Below, piece after piece: positions 9,397 to 18,750 of a stretch of DNA of 64,000 bases (positions are counted from its first letter, which is position 1; each line of letters starts with the position of its first letter). A program made the translations under genes and the position numbers. The DNA comes from Puniceicoccaceae bacterium (GTDB lineage: Bacteria; Verrucomicrobiota; Verrucomicrobiia; Opitutales; JAFGAQ01). The stretch is taken from contig JANQOQ010000001.1 in NCBI GenBank assembly GCA_028285755.1, forward strand, positions 124,001 to 188,000, read 5' to 3'. The notes below the pieces were generated by a model that was not told the origin of the DNA, did not search any database, and saw only the letters and a list, made by a program, of their open reading frames with translations.

Positions 9397-10299
9397 TTAC
9401 TGAATCAATTGCACGAAATCACCGACATTGATATCCCCGGTAACACTATTGGAGTCGATGCGCACATCAAAGCTCTCATCATAAACCATATTTATCGTAC
9501 CGGTCGCCTTCTGCGCCTCAATCCCGATATCCTGGATCACAAAGTAAACTTTCACCCGCTGCCCAACCTCCGGGCTATCAACGGCCGTACGGCTCACATT
9601 CACCACACCGCCTGAGACACTGTTAACTTTCCACTCACTGGCTGATTTGGCCGTATTCGGTGAGGAATCTGGCCGCATACTCGTTACTTCCTTCGGTTCG
9701 AGCTCCCATAGGCTGAAGTCGAGTATACGGGTGCGTGAATTATCAGATTGGGAGATCAAACAACGCATGGGTACTAAATCAGCAGGCTCGGTTTCATATA
9801 AAAGGGTATCGTTGTGGTAGAAGGTCAGGCGTCGTCCATCCGACATGACTTTTAAAACATTAAAATCAGTCATGGATGCAGCCCCTTCCGCTATCTTGGG
9901 GAATTGCCATTCGACTCCGTTGTTGTATTGGACGGTTACCCGCTGATCATAATGGATACCGAAAAAAAACCAGCCTTCTCGGTTAGAATTTGAATTCTCA
10001 GGCCTCAGGCTGAATCCCACCAATGCATCCTCATGGCTTTGCATACTGATCAGCACGCTCAAATTCGCCTCAAAATACTTGAGATGCCCGTCATATAGAG
10101 GAAATCGCAGCCAGGTATCTTCTAAATTCAATAATTCATACTGATCGTGTACCCGATAGACACCATGCTTATCATCGTCAGTCATTTCTCTCAGATTGAT
10201 CGAGCTGTAACCCACTTGGGTTCTCGCACTGCCTATGGTTGTGAAAATAATCAGCAACGCTACCACACTAATTCGAGAAGGCACTTTTCTAATTTTCAT
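9397..10299 (-). CDS. Secreted protein, paralogue of the next gene downstream
   Basis: 300 residues with a signal peptide ending near SARTQ (residues 8-27). It shares with the following gene a jelly-roll-like central region (WFFFGIHYDQRVTVQYNNG, DGRRLTFYHNDTLLYE) and a C-terminal SH3-like module (VNVSRTAVDSPEVGQRVKV, DIGIEAQKATGTI). It lacks the glycine-rich linker. Its ATG overlaps the end of the giant-protein gene by 11 bases, a classic sign of translational coupling, so the three proteins are probably made together and exported. No catalytic motif was recognised. The conserved DIGIEAQKATG motif suggests a fold or partner-binding role shared by both paralogues. Confidence 0.65.
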   Translation of the reverse strand: MKIRKVPSRISVVALLIIFTTIGSARTQVGYSSINLREMTDDDKHGVYRVHDQYELLNLEDTWLRFPLYDGHLKYFEANLSVLISMQSHEDALVGFSLRPENSNSNREGWFFFGIHYDQRVTVQYNNGVEWQFPKIAEGAASMTDFNVLKVMSDGRRLTFYHNDTLLYETEPADLVPMRCLISQSDNSRTRILDFSLWELEPKEVTSMRPDSSPNTAKSASEWKVNSVSGGVVNVSRTAVDSPEVGQRVKVYFVIQDIGIEAQKATGTINMVYDESFDVRIDSNSVTGDINVGDFVQLIQ

Positions 10300-13200
10300 A
10301 ATTTCGATTTTCGGGAGTCAGTAAGATTCGATGGGGGTATTCCAATAAATCTTGCTCAGCATCTTCATTAGACCGCTTCTCGAGCAGCAAATTAACCGAC
10401 AATAAGCACTTCTCCAAAGCCCATTGATGCACATGATTCTCCGAGTCAAAACGCTCTGCCAACCAAGCCAGACTACTGACTCCGCGACCTACCCACTTAG
10501 CCAGCTTTGGATTCTCCCATATCTTAATAGCCAATGCGGGCGCATGTTTATAGTAGAGCTCAATAAATCGCCGGCCCTCATCGCTTCCCTTAAGAATCTT
10601 ATCGCGGAAAGCCCGTAGTCGTTGCACAGGCTCCGCTTGGATTGCCCCGCGATAGGCTGCCGTCGCGATAAAGCAGTCAAATATTTCCGCAAATTGCTTC
10701 ATCATTTCCAGATTCGCACTGCGCGCACCCTGCGACCATCCCTCCTCAATCGGGCCCCCATAAAAATTGCCTGCATTCCCTTCTTCATCCCGAAAATTGG
10801 TTGAAAACTTCCCGGTCGTCGCCTGAATTTTTATGAGACTTTTGAGATCAAACATTTGCTGACTCACGACTCCAATATCCGGATAGACCTCACGCAAAGC
10901 AGCAAATGAGTCAAAAACATAGGCACAAGTAAACAGGAATGCCCCATTTAATCGAACCGGATAATTCGGACTACTCTCACCCGGGTTCTGCGCGAGACTA
11001 TCAATGCGCAAATCAATGAGCATCGAGTAGCGATTGCCTGCAGTGATTCGCTGATAATCATATCTGCCGAGAGCATCACCGGTAATCTCAAAAGCCATAT
11101 ACTGATCATCTGCCTTTTTATATCGAACATTGCTGACATTAATCCTCTGCAACCAATCACTAAACTTCACATCATCCGGTTTATTGGCCATAACATCCGG
11201 CTGCCACACATCAAACACTACATATTTCGAAGCTACCGGCTGGGGTTGTACTGGTGGGGTTGGCTGCGGCTGCACAGGTTGCGGTTGGGGCTCAGGCCTG
11301 GGTTGAGGTCTTGGCTGGGGTTGAGGACGTGGCTCGACTCGCGGGGCTTCATACTTACCGCGCACCCATAGCGTAATGCGCGTTCCCGCCTCTTCCAAAG
11401 CCCCCGAACTCGGATTCTGATCCTGCACGGTGTGGGACTGTGCTGCCGTAGTCGCCGGATCTCCGCCCACAATATTGGGCTCAAATCCGGCATTGCGGAT
11501 GCTTGCCATCGCATCCGTTACATGTAAATTGCGCACGTTGGGCACCGCGTTTTTCACCACCTGCACCTCGCCATAAATGCGGAAAGTCACATCAGAGCCC
11601 GCGAATACGGAACTGCCTGCGGGTGGATCCTGGTCCTGCACCTTAAACTGATCTTCCAAACGGAGGGCCGGATCGCCACCGAGTGGCTTGGCCTTAAGTC
11701 CACGATTCTCGAGGGCTTGCATCGCACTCCCCGCACTCATACCACTGAGATTGGGCACTCCGACTTTCGGAGCCTCCTGCTCGCGGGCCCATTCGATACA
11801 GGCGGTAATGTCATTTAATCGATTTTCGATCGACTCCCAGAAAAGCTCTGTAATGGATTTTAATCCCTGAGCGTCATCATTCACACTCTCGATTACTCCC
11901 ACATCCACGTTTGCATTCAGATTTTGCGGCAATGCTTGAACAGCTTCATTGGCTTCTTGCATGACCTCCGCCGCTTGTGTTTGTTGTAGCTGGGCTTCAC
12001 CTATTAACTGAGATAAATCTATCGGACATTGGCGTGCATCCTCAATCGCCTGATCGATACGCACGATCTGCGCTTCCACCGCATTGATCATCTCGGTATT
12101 ACCCATTTCCGAAGCACGGGCGAGCATCCCCAGCGCACGATCCCGCAACTGTTCCAACTGAGCGATACCTTCATTAGCAGTCGACTGCAATTCGACAGCA
12201 TTTGCCAACCGCTCGATATTCTCCTGATATTGGTTAGCGAGCCGATAATATTGCTGTGTGAGCTCCTCGATTTCCTTCAATAAAGCATGGTATTCGTTGT
12301 AGGAGCTTTCAATCGAACTGATATGTCCATACAGCTGAGTGATAAGCCCCAGCGCAGTGCCTCTTTGATTCTTGGCATCGTCCAGCAAATCAAGCATCTC
12401 TGCCATCAGATCATTTCGGACCTCAGGATTACTCGCCTTGGAATACTGCATAGCCAGGTTGCACACACGGTCTTTCAAGCGCGCCATTTCATCCCGATTT
12501 TGGGCGACTTGGTCCGCTGCATTCTGGGCAAATTGTAAAAGTGTCGCGAGCTGGATATACTCACCCTGAAAATCGCTAATCTTATCACGAGTTGACTGAC
12601 AACCCTCCATCAATTGTTGGAGCGCATTAGCAATCGTATTGAAGCCATCCCTTGCCGCCGTTGCCTCGCGTTTGGCCTGCTCACAGCTGGCTGCAATCCA
12701 GCCCAACTCCCCGGCAACCAGTCCGGTCAGGCTGTCAATCTCTCCCTGTGTGAGCGGAGGGTCACCGTCTTCCCCTTCGTCCTCTTCACCGGTCTCGTCA
12801 TCTTCACCCTCTTCGTCCTCGTCATCCTCATCGAAGTAGCCAACCCAGTAGATGGTCTCCTTGGTCTCGGCACGAAAAGCGGAATCACTCGCAGAGGTTG
12901 CCCGAAAGGTCGCCTCATGCTCAGCCACTTGGATCTCATCGTCATCCAACTCGACCCCAAATAAGGTCAAAATATGATCATCGAGCACTTCCTGCGGACG
13001 ATCCTGCTCCCAGGTCCGCACCGGGCGGAACTCAATCTCCAACTGCACATCTTCCGGGATCAGCTCGGGATCTCCGATAATCGTAAAGTCCCCGTCCAAC
13101 TTACTACCCATACGGGCCACCGCACGCGGGAAGTTTACGCTCAGCTCAGGTTCAATCGCTTCATACTCAGGCTCACGATCCAGCGCCTGCTCAAACCCCT

Positions 13201-16200
13201 CCCGGATGCGTTTTTCGATTTCCGGATGCCAATACAGTTGCTCCATCGCCATAAAACGATTTAGCCGCTCCAGTCCTTCATCCTCCAAAATCTTTGCGCC
13301 CACACGCTCAAGGTTATTGGATACTCCTTCCACTAAATCATTGAACGCATTTCCCCAGCTTGGGTTTGATTGAGCTTTAGCCTTACTAATGTTGTAATCA
13401 TAGAGTTCGCCTTCCTGAAACATGCCGATAAGCTTCTCGATGGTTTTTTGCCGCCAGTCACCGGTAAAGGCCCGGTTATTCAGGTAATACATGAACTCGC
13501 CAAACTCGGGCTGCGTTTTTTCCCATTCGCTCACCCAATTGTCGAAATAGCGATGCAGCCAGATACGCTCATGATCCCAATAGCCGCTCCCGTTTGGTCG
13601 CTTTGTATAGGCAAAACCCCAATCCTGTTCTAACTGGCTCTGGGGATACCCTTCCAGGAAGCTGGGCGGATTATTATCAATACGTTGCCAATTGTCATCG
13701 AGTGTGCGCGATTCCACCCATGAAAAAAATCCGATATGCGTTTGTTGGTAAAAATTGAGCCTGCGCAACCAATATTCGTGCTTTAGGAAATAATCCCGCT
13801 GCAATGAACGCTCGCGATCCTCTTCCCAGGCAGTAAATGGCCCCGGCTCCGACCTGCCGAGTGCAGTCGCCTTACGGTTTGCCTGTGAGAGAAAATGGGA
13901 GCGAAGTATCTTTTTACGTGCTTCAAAATTTAGATCCCCATCACTTACACGGTTTCGCAAGAGTGCATTTTGAGCGAGCAGTTCGATCGTCTCTTCTTTA
14001 AACAAGGGGAGCGCACCTCCGCCACCTCCAGATTCCACAGCACTGAGATCCCCCATCAAAATATAGGATATCGCCGCATCCTGAGTCGGTTGTCCAACAA
14101 CCGTCCAGCCTATATCCATGAGCGTCTGCTCCATGCCATAAATGGTGTTGAGCACCCCGATCAAGCCTCCATACTTCGCACCTTCAGCCGTTCGGGCGAG
14201 TAATTGCTGCCCTACAAACATGACCAGCGGTGTGCTTTTGCCCTGCTCATAGTCTTTAATCGCTTTGGCAAAGCCATAGGCGGTGCCCCCTATGGGGACA
14301 TTCCCCAGCACAGTATCCCGCGCCTCTTCCTCCATCTTCTTGTAGTCACCCTTAAGGTATGCAGCGAAAACTTTTCCCGCAGCATCCACCGTCCCGATGT
14401 CCTTAAAATTGTCCCACGTACCGGATATCAGCTTAGTCGGCCTTACGGTATCCGGCAGATCCTGATCGAAGAACCGCTTGGTCGCTGCAAAGGCCTCTTG
14501 CGAATTCTGGCTAATCGCGATTTGACCTTCACTGATCATACGTTCGACAGCCTCGCGATAGGTCGCAGATATCTCCTGGCGCGCATACTCCAGCGAGAGG
14601 TCACCCAGGCGCAGGCGATAGGCACCGGGTATATTGCTGCCGCGGGCGATATCCGCGGGCGAGATGCGAGCCATCTCTGGCATATCCAGGGTATTGATCA
14701 GGTCGCGCAATATCTGGTTATTGTCATTCAGCTTTTGGGCGAGGTCATCCACGAATACCTGATTAGTGGCACGCTTCACATTCTCCAGATCATCTGAAAT
14801 CCGCTCGACCCGGGATTTCATCTCCAAAACTTCCGCACGTTGCGCATCGGCAATATCTGCAATCGCTGTGAGTGACCGCCGTGCCTCCGGTGGAGCTTCC
14901 GCCAACACCTGATTAATCAGGTTCGCATCTTCAATAAAGATAAACGATGCATGCAGCTCCTTAACCCGCTCAGTAACCAGCCGCTTCGCCGCCTCGGTCC
15001 CATGGATGCGGCGTAATTTGGCAAACCCATCATAGGTAAAGACATCATTAAATACCCGCTTAGCTGCAATGGTCGCACCCACTCGCCCAAGCTCATGTGC
15101 CTTCCTGCGAAATTCACGCTCGCCGAGTCCTGCCTTATCTTCGTCAGACATCGAGTTCCACTCCTCATTACTAAATGCCGGGCGGATCGCCTCGATCTCC
15201 TGGTCAAAATACTCCATTTTGACCCGGGCCTCATTAATATCCTTAGGCTGGTAGTTCTGCCATTCGGGAGTCCAATGCTTCGGTCGTTCATTGCCCAACC
15301 CACGGATCACCTTATCCAGCTCGAGCCTCGCAAGCACTTCAATGACCCGCTTCACCTCGGCCTGATCCCCGATTCTGCCCAGCACGCCACTCTCCTCGGC
15401 TAAGGGCATAAAGAGCTTCTCTATATGGTAATCGATGATCGAGTTATTCCCTTCCAGAATTAATCGACGAAAATCCACTTCCAGATTCGTGAGATGAACC
15501 AATCCCGTATCCATCCAGCGGTTATTGTATTTGGCATTTTTGATCGCATTTGCCGTATCCACTGCCGACATATAATTCTGTAGCACTGAGCCCAGAGCTC
15601 CGGTACGGTCGATATCAAAAGGGATGGTCCCGTAGAGCTTCGAATTTTCGGAAGTCGGTAAATCTTCAGTAACGAGCACCCCTTCCGCTAATCCGTCCAC
15701 ATCCTTAATATGCGTAGGCTCACTTTCTGGATTTGCATGGGGCTCGATCCGCGTAGTCTTTCCTTCCAGGTGATAACGCGTGTATACCTGCGTCTTATAT
15801 CCACCCGGCACAAAATAGGCCCCCTCAGTACCCGCAAGCTCAGCGATGCTGCGGTCGAGCTCCACACCAAACTCCGACCAGTGGGAGTTGGACATGCGCC
15901 AATCCCGCATCAGTCCTGAACTCGAAAAGTGCATCACATCGTAGCTGACCGGATCTACCCCCATTTGTTGCCGCCAGCGTTTGCCGTGCTCTTCGATGAG
16001 GAATGCCTGGATATCCCGGGGCTGACTGCTCACTCCCGCAAGGCGGTTCCCATTTGCCGCAAAAAACTTATCCAGGTCACTCAAGGCTCCATTCTTTTTG
16101 CCCGCATCGTTTAACTCTATGGGGATATCATATTCCTTGGCAATTTCCGCCCAAATACGTAAATTCACCTCATTGCGGATCTGCCCGAGCCGCTGATTGA

Positions 16201-16504
16201 TATCCTGATAATTTGCACCCGTAAACACCTCTTGGATGGCGTCCATCGCATGCGGGATTTGATAAAGCCTTTTGGCAAAATCCAGGTCGATCACTTGTTT
16301 GAGTGAATTCGCATTCCCGCGAAATCGCTCCGAAGGTACCCCATGGGCGGTTTCCTCAAACAACTCACGCACCGCCTTAATGTCCGCATCCGTCGCCTTT
16401 GAACCAGCTGAGACCCCTGCATTGTAAATAAACGCAGATAACGTTGCAGTTAGTAGCAACGCACGCAGCAATGATAACATAGACAGGATAGTTAAGCGGG
16501 ACAT
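10289..16504 (-). CDS. Giant exported coiled-coil/PASTA/CFI-box protein
   Basis: About 2,071 residues from the ATG at 16504 (an upstream ATG at 16528 adds 8). The N-terminus is a signal peptide (LLRALLLTATLSAFIYNAG). A long helical region with no recognised domain covers roughly residues 40-1220. A strongly acidic linker (EDDEDEEGEDDETGEE) lies near 1225-1250 and is followed by ~300 residues of heptad-rich coiled coil. Two PASTA-like repeats lie near 1580-1650 and 1655-1720 (VPNLSG..., VPNVRN...), each ending before a VQDQxP motif. A Pro/Gln/Arg linker (about 1725-1760) leads to a C-terminal domain with CFIATAAYRG near 1945, then LRAFRDKIL and a GRRFIELYYKHAP segment: the CFI-box type C-terminus. 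It starts 62 bases after pspF on the same strand and is translationally coupled to a secreted protein. An envelope-spanning or surface structural role is inferred. Confidence 0.75.
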   Translation of the reverse strand: MSRLTILSMLSLLRALLLTATLSAFIYNAGVSAGSKATDADIKAVRELFEETAHGVPSERFRGNANSLKQVIDLDFAKRLYQIPHAMDAIQEVFTGANYQDINQRLGQIRNEVNLRIWAEIAKEYDIPIELNDAGKKNGALSDLDKFFAANGNRLAGVSSQPRDIQAFLIEEHGKRWRQQMGVDPVSYDVMHFSSSGLMRDWRMSNSHWSEFGVELDRSIAELAGTEGAYFVPGGYKTQVYTRYHLEGKTTRIEPHANPESEPTHIKDVDGLAEGVLVTEDLPTSENSKLYGTIPFDIDRTGALGSVLQNYMSAVDTANAIKNAKYNNRWMDTGLVHLTNLEVDFRRLILEGNNSIIDYHIEKLFMPLAEESGVLGRIGDQAEVKRVIEVLARLELDKVIRGLGNERPKHWTPEWQNYQPKDINEARVKMEYFDQEIEAIRPAFSNEEWNSMSDEDKAGLGEREFRRKAHELGRVGATIAAKRVFNDVFTYDGFAKLRRIHGTEAAKRLVTERVKELHASFIFIEDANLINQVLAEAPPEARRSLTAIADIADAQRAEVLEMKSRVERISDDLENVKRATNQVFVDDLAQKLNDNNQILRDLINTLDMPEMARISPADIARGSNIPGAYRLRLGDLSLEYARQEISATYREAVERMISEGQIAISQNSQEAFAATKRFFDQDLPDTVRPTKLISGTWDNFKDIGTVDAAGKVFAAYLKGDYKKMEEEARDTVLGNVPIGGTAYGFAKAIKDYEQGKSTPLVMFVGQQLLARTAEGAKYGGLIGVLNTIYGMEQTLMDIGWTVVGQPTQDAAISYILMGDLSAVESGGGGGALPLFKEETIELLAQNALLRNRVSDGDLNFEARKKILRSHFLSQANRKATALGRSEPGPFTAWEEDRERSLQRDYFLKHEYWLRRLNFYQQTHIGFFSWVESRTLDDNWQRIDNNPPSFLEGYPQSQLEQDWGFAYTKRPNGSGYWDHERIWLHRYFDNWVSEWEKTQPEFGEFMYYLNNRAFTGDWRQKTIEKLIGMFQEGELYDYNISKAKAQSNPSWGNAFNDLVEGVSNNLERVGAKILEDEGLERLNRFMAMEQLYWHPEIEKRIREGFEQALDREPEYEAIEPELSVNFPRAVARMGSKLDGDFTIIGDPELIPEDVQLEIEFRPVRTWEQDRPQEVLDDHILTLFGVELDDDEIQVAEHEATFRATSASDSAFRAETKETIYWVGYFDEDDEDEEGEDDETGEEDEGEDGDPPLTQGEIDSLTGLVAGELGWIAASCEQAKREATAARDGFNTIANALQQLMEGCQSTRDKISDFQGEYIQLATLLQFAQNAADQVAQNRDEMARLKDRVCNLAMQYSKASNPEVRNDLMAEMLDLLDDAKNQRGTALGLITQLYGHISSIESSYNEYHALLKEIEELTQQYYRLANQYQENIERLANAVELQSTANEGIAQLEQLRDRALGMLARASEMGNTEMINAVEAQIVRIDQAIEDARQCPIDLSQLIGEAQLQQTQAAEVMQEANEAVQALPQNLNANVDVGVIESVNDDAQGLKSITELFWESIENRLNDITACIEWAREQEAPKVGVPNLSGMSAGSAMQALENRGLKAKPLGGDPALRLEDQFKVQDQDPPAGSSVFAGSDVTFRIYGEVQVVKNAVPNVRNLHVTDAMASIRNAGFEPNIVGGDPATTAAQSHTVQDQNPSSGALEEAGTRITLWVRGKYEAPRVEPRPQPQPRPQPRPEPQPQPVQPQPTPPVQPQPVASKYVVFDVWQPDVMANKPDDVKFSDWLQRINVSNVRYKKADDQYMAFEITGDALGRYDYQRITAGNRYSMLIDLRIDSLAQNPGESSPNYPVRLNGAFLFTCAYVFDSFAALREVYPDIGVVSQQMFDLKSLIKIQATTGKFSTNFRDEEGNAGNFYGGPIEEGWSQGARSANLEMMKQFAEIFDCFIATAAYRGAIQAEPVQRLRAFRDKILKGSDEGRRFIELYYKHAPALAIKIWENPKLAKWVGRGVSSLAWLAERFDSENHVHQWALEKCLLSVNLLLEKRSNEDAEQDLLEYPHRILLTPENRNYEN

Positions 16505-16579
16505 GGTATTGTGGTCATAGGCAACCACTCAATCACACACCAACATTGTCTAAAACCCGAGTTTAACTCAAGCAAATAT

Positions 16580-16600
16580 TAGCTAACTTTTAGTCAGCTA
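16580..16600 (-). repeat. Inverted repeat over the pspF stop codon
   Basis: Two 9-base arms at 16592-16600 and 16580-16588, separated by three bases, pair with one G-U wobble on the minus-strand transcript. The hairpin includes the last codons and stop of pspF and is followed by a T-containing but not uniform stretch. It may partly terminate transcription between pspF and the giant-protein gene, or be chance. Weak call. Confidence 0.3.
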
Positions 16601-17615
16601 TTAACATCTCTTCATACTTGCGATAGTGACCCCTCCACTGATGGTAGGTCAGCCCCAACATCTCCGCAGCCTTTCGTTGGTTACTGGCACATCGATCCAA
16701 TGCTTCTTTTAAAAGGGTGACTTCGACTTCTTGGATGATTTCCTTAAAGGGTCTTTCCCCAACCCCTTGAGCAAGTGCGTCCATCGGGTCAGTCACTTTT
16801 GGGAGTTCTTTGGTATTAGGCTGTTCCGTTTCCGCCAAATCTCCATACGGATACTCAAATGGCTTCAAATCGATTTCCTTGACCAACTTCCCACGCGACC
16901 GATACACCGCACGCTCTACTACATTCTTGAGTTCTCGCACATTCCCCGGCCAATCGTAATCCATCAGGGCATCCATAACTTTGACCGAAAACCTTGGGAT
17001 TTCACTCTCCCCGATTTCAAAGGCCATACGCGACGCAAAGTGATTTGCCAATACCAGAATGTCCCCTTCTCGGACGCGTAATGGCGGTATAAATAGCACC
17101 TCAAACGATAACCGGTCCAGCAGGTCACTCTTAAACTTACCGGCATTCGCCATCTCCAGCAGGTCCGAATTCGTCGCCCCGATAATGCGCACGTCTACAC
17201 TGATGGTCTGCGAGCTGCCCACTCGCTCAAACGCATTATACTCCACTACGCGCAATATCTTACTCTGAACCTCTGCAGGCGTTTGCCCGATCTCGTCCAA
17301 AAACAGGGTTCCCTCATCCGCAGCTTCAAACCGCCCCTGCCGCTTCTGGGTTGCCCCTGTAAAAGCACCCGCCTCGTGCCCAAACAACTCATCTTCGATT
17401 AAACTGGGCGACAGCGCGGCACAATTCATCGTGATTAACGGCTGTTCCCAACGAGGGGATAGATAATGCAACCGCCGCGCGGCCATCTCTTTACCTGTTC
17501 CCCGCTCCCCAATGATCAATACCGGCCGGTCAATCTTGGCCACTTCACTCAGACGACTCTGGAAATCCAGAAAAGTCGTCGACTCACCAATTGGATCCTG
17601 CAAATTCCGAACCAT
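16590..17615 (-). CDS. pspF: PspF-type sigma-54 enhancer-binding activator
   Basis: 341 residues. The AAA+ sigma-54 activation domain fills most of the protein: Walker A GERGTGKE, the sigma-54 contact loop GAFTGA, Walker B LFLDEIG and an R-finger region. The C-terminus is a Fis-type helix-turn-helix (CASNQRKAAEMLGLTYHQW). There is no N-terminal receiver or sensor domain, the distinctive feature of PspF, which PspA inhibits directly. It is divergent from pspA with a 181-base gap containing a sigma-54-like -24 element, so it should activate the psp genes. The unusual point is the next gene on its strand, an exported giant protein 62 bases downstream, which may be transcribed with pspF. Confidence 0.92.
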   Translation of the reverse strand: MVRNLQDPIGESTTFLDFQSRLSEVAKIDRPVLIIGERGTGKEMAARRLHYLSPRWEQPLITMNCAALSPSLIEDELFGHEAGAFTGATQKRQGRFEAADEGTLFLDEIGQTPAEVQSKILRVVEYNAFERVGSSQTISVDVRIIGATNSDLLEMANAGKFKSDLLDRLSFEVLFIPPLRVREGDILVLANHFASRMAFEIGESEIPRFSVKVMDALMDYDWPGNVRELKNVVERAVYRSRGKLVKEIDLKPFEYPYGDLAETEQPNTKELPKVTDPMDALAQGVGERPFKEIIQEVEVTLLKEALDRCASNQRKAAEMLGLTYHQWRGHYRKYEEMLIAD

Positions 17616-17740
17616 GATTGGTATATTTCACTAATTATTTAGCTATTTCAACCATTTTATTATCACCTAAAAAATTTACACAAGAAATTAGGATTTTTAT
17701 CTGCCTTATATTCAATGACTTATAATTTATTCAAATAGAA

Positions 17741-17756
17741 TTGGCACACCTCATGT
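17741..17756 (+). promoter_or_regulatory. Sigma-54-like promoter of the psp operon
   Basis: A TTGGCAC -24 element at 17741-17747 lies 50 bases before the pspA ATG. Counting ten bases from GG (17743-17744) gives GT at 17755-17756 where the consensus has GC, so the -12 element is imperfect. A second TTGGCAC at 17764-17770 has no -12 partner. Position between divergent pspF and pspA fits PspF-dependent transcription as in enterobacteria. Assignment is inference, supported by gene context. Confidence 0.55.
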
Positions 17757-17796
17757 TATTTAGTTGGCACAAACAAATATAAACCTAATTAATCTT

Positions 17797-18495
17797 ATGA
17801 GTATATTCAGTCGTTTTTCAGACATTATCAGCGCCAACATCAACTCGATGCTGGATCGTGCCGAAGACCCGGAGAAAATGCTTCGCCTTATGGTACGTGA
17901 AATGGAAGATACCCTGGTGGATATCAAGGCATCTTGCGCAAACGTAATGGCCCAGGCTGCCAAAAGCCGTCGTGAACTAACCAACCTCGACGATAAACTT
18001 ATCCGGTGGGAATCACGCGCACAGCTCGCCATCGAGCGTGAAAAGGACGATCTCGCCAGAGAAGCACTGATCGAGAAACGTGCAATCCAAACCCGCATTG
18101 ATGCCGTTAAAGAAGAAATCACACGTTTCGAAGAGATCATCGAACAGTATAAGAAAGATATTTCAGATCTTGAAGCGAAGCTCGACCAGGCCCGCAACAA
18201 GCACAAGGTGCTCATTCAACGCCACCTGCGTGCTCAGAACTCACACAAAACTCAGTCCCACATCCGCAAGGCCAATAACCAGGCGGCCATGATGAAGTTT
18301 GATAAGTTTGAGCAACGCATTGAGCGCATGGAAGCTGACGCCGAACTTGTAAACTACGGAGCATCCAAGTCAGTCGATGACGCTTTCCGCAGCATCGAAA
18401 CCGATGACGAAATCGAAGCACAGCTGGAAGCACTCAAGGCAAAGCGTAAACCTGCGAATCCAGGCACCGAAAGTAATATTGATTCCAACGCATAA
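17797..18495 (+). CDS. pspA: Phage shock protein A (PspA/IM30 family)
   Basis: 232 residues from the ATG at 17797; the frame is open 11 codons further up, but the N-terminal MSIFSRFSDIISANINSML amphipathic helix is the PspA hallmark. The rest is almost entirely coiled coil (EDPEKMLRLMVREMEDTL, then long Glu/Arg/Lys heptads to about residue 190), typical of the ESCRT-III-like PspA/Vipp1/IM30 family. It binds stressed inner membrane and represses PspF in the basal state. It is first in an operon with a PspB-like gene, pspC and a further small membrane gene, divergent from pspF. Function is well established for the family. Confidence 0.93.
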   Translation: MSIFSRFSDIISANINSMLDRAEDPEKMLRLMVREMEDTLVDIKASCANVMAQAAKSRRELTNLDDKLIRWESRAQLAIEREKDDLAREALIEKRAIQTRIDAVKEEITRFEEIIEQYKKDISDLEAKLDQARNKHKVLIQRHLRAQNSHKTQSHIRKANNQAAMMKFDKFEQRIERMEADAELVNYGASKSVDDAFRSIETDDEIEAQLEALKAKRKPANPGTESNIDSNA

Positions 18496-18516
18496 TAATA
18501 CTAACCTGTAACGATC

Positions 18517-18750
18517 ATGGAAGGTGCACTCGCTATATTTCTGTCAATCGGATTGCCCATTATCTGCGGCACGCTGTTAATGCTCAGCATCCCACTGACT
18601 ATTATTTATCTACAACGCAGCAAGCGACAAACCTCACAAGAGGATACCCAGTTGCTGCAGGAGATGCACCAGTCTTTAATGCGCATGGAAAAACGCATAG
18701 ACGCTCTCGAAACCATTTATTTTGAATCTGAAACCAAGAAAAAATCATGA
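18517..18750 (+). CDS. PspB-like small membrane protein
   Basis: 77 residues: a single N-terminal membrane helix (about residues 5-30, FLSIGLPIICGTLLMLSIPL) followed by a charged coiled coil (QLLQEMHQSLMRMEKRIDALE). Size, topology and position between pspA and pspC match PspB, the inner-membrane partner of PspC that relays envelope stress to PspA. Primary sequence similarity to enterobacterial PspB is low by eye, hence PspB-like. The stop overlaps the pspC start as ATGA, indicating translational coupling. Confidence 0.7.
   Translation: MEGALAIFLSIGLPIICGTLLMLSIPLTIIYLQRSKRQTSQEDTQLLQEMHQSLMRMEKRIDALETIYFESETKKKS

Noticed and set aside
11233-11340. Tandem-like CCN/GGN repeats at the Pro-rich segment
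   Set aside because: They encode the Pro/Gln/Arg linker of the giant protein rather than an independent DNA repeat.
12639-12839. Ser-rich plus-strand open frame opposite the acidic linker
   Set aside because: It is the antisense of Glu/Asp codons in the giant protein, producing spurious Ser/Pro runs.
16529-16589. Sigma-54 promoter for the giant operon
   Set aside because: No GG-N10-GC arrangement was found on the minus strand, so PspF control of this operon is not shown.
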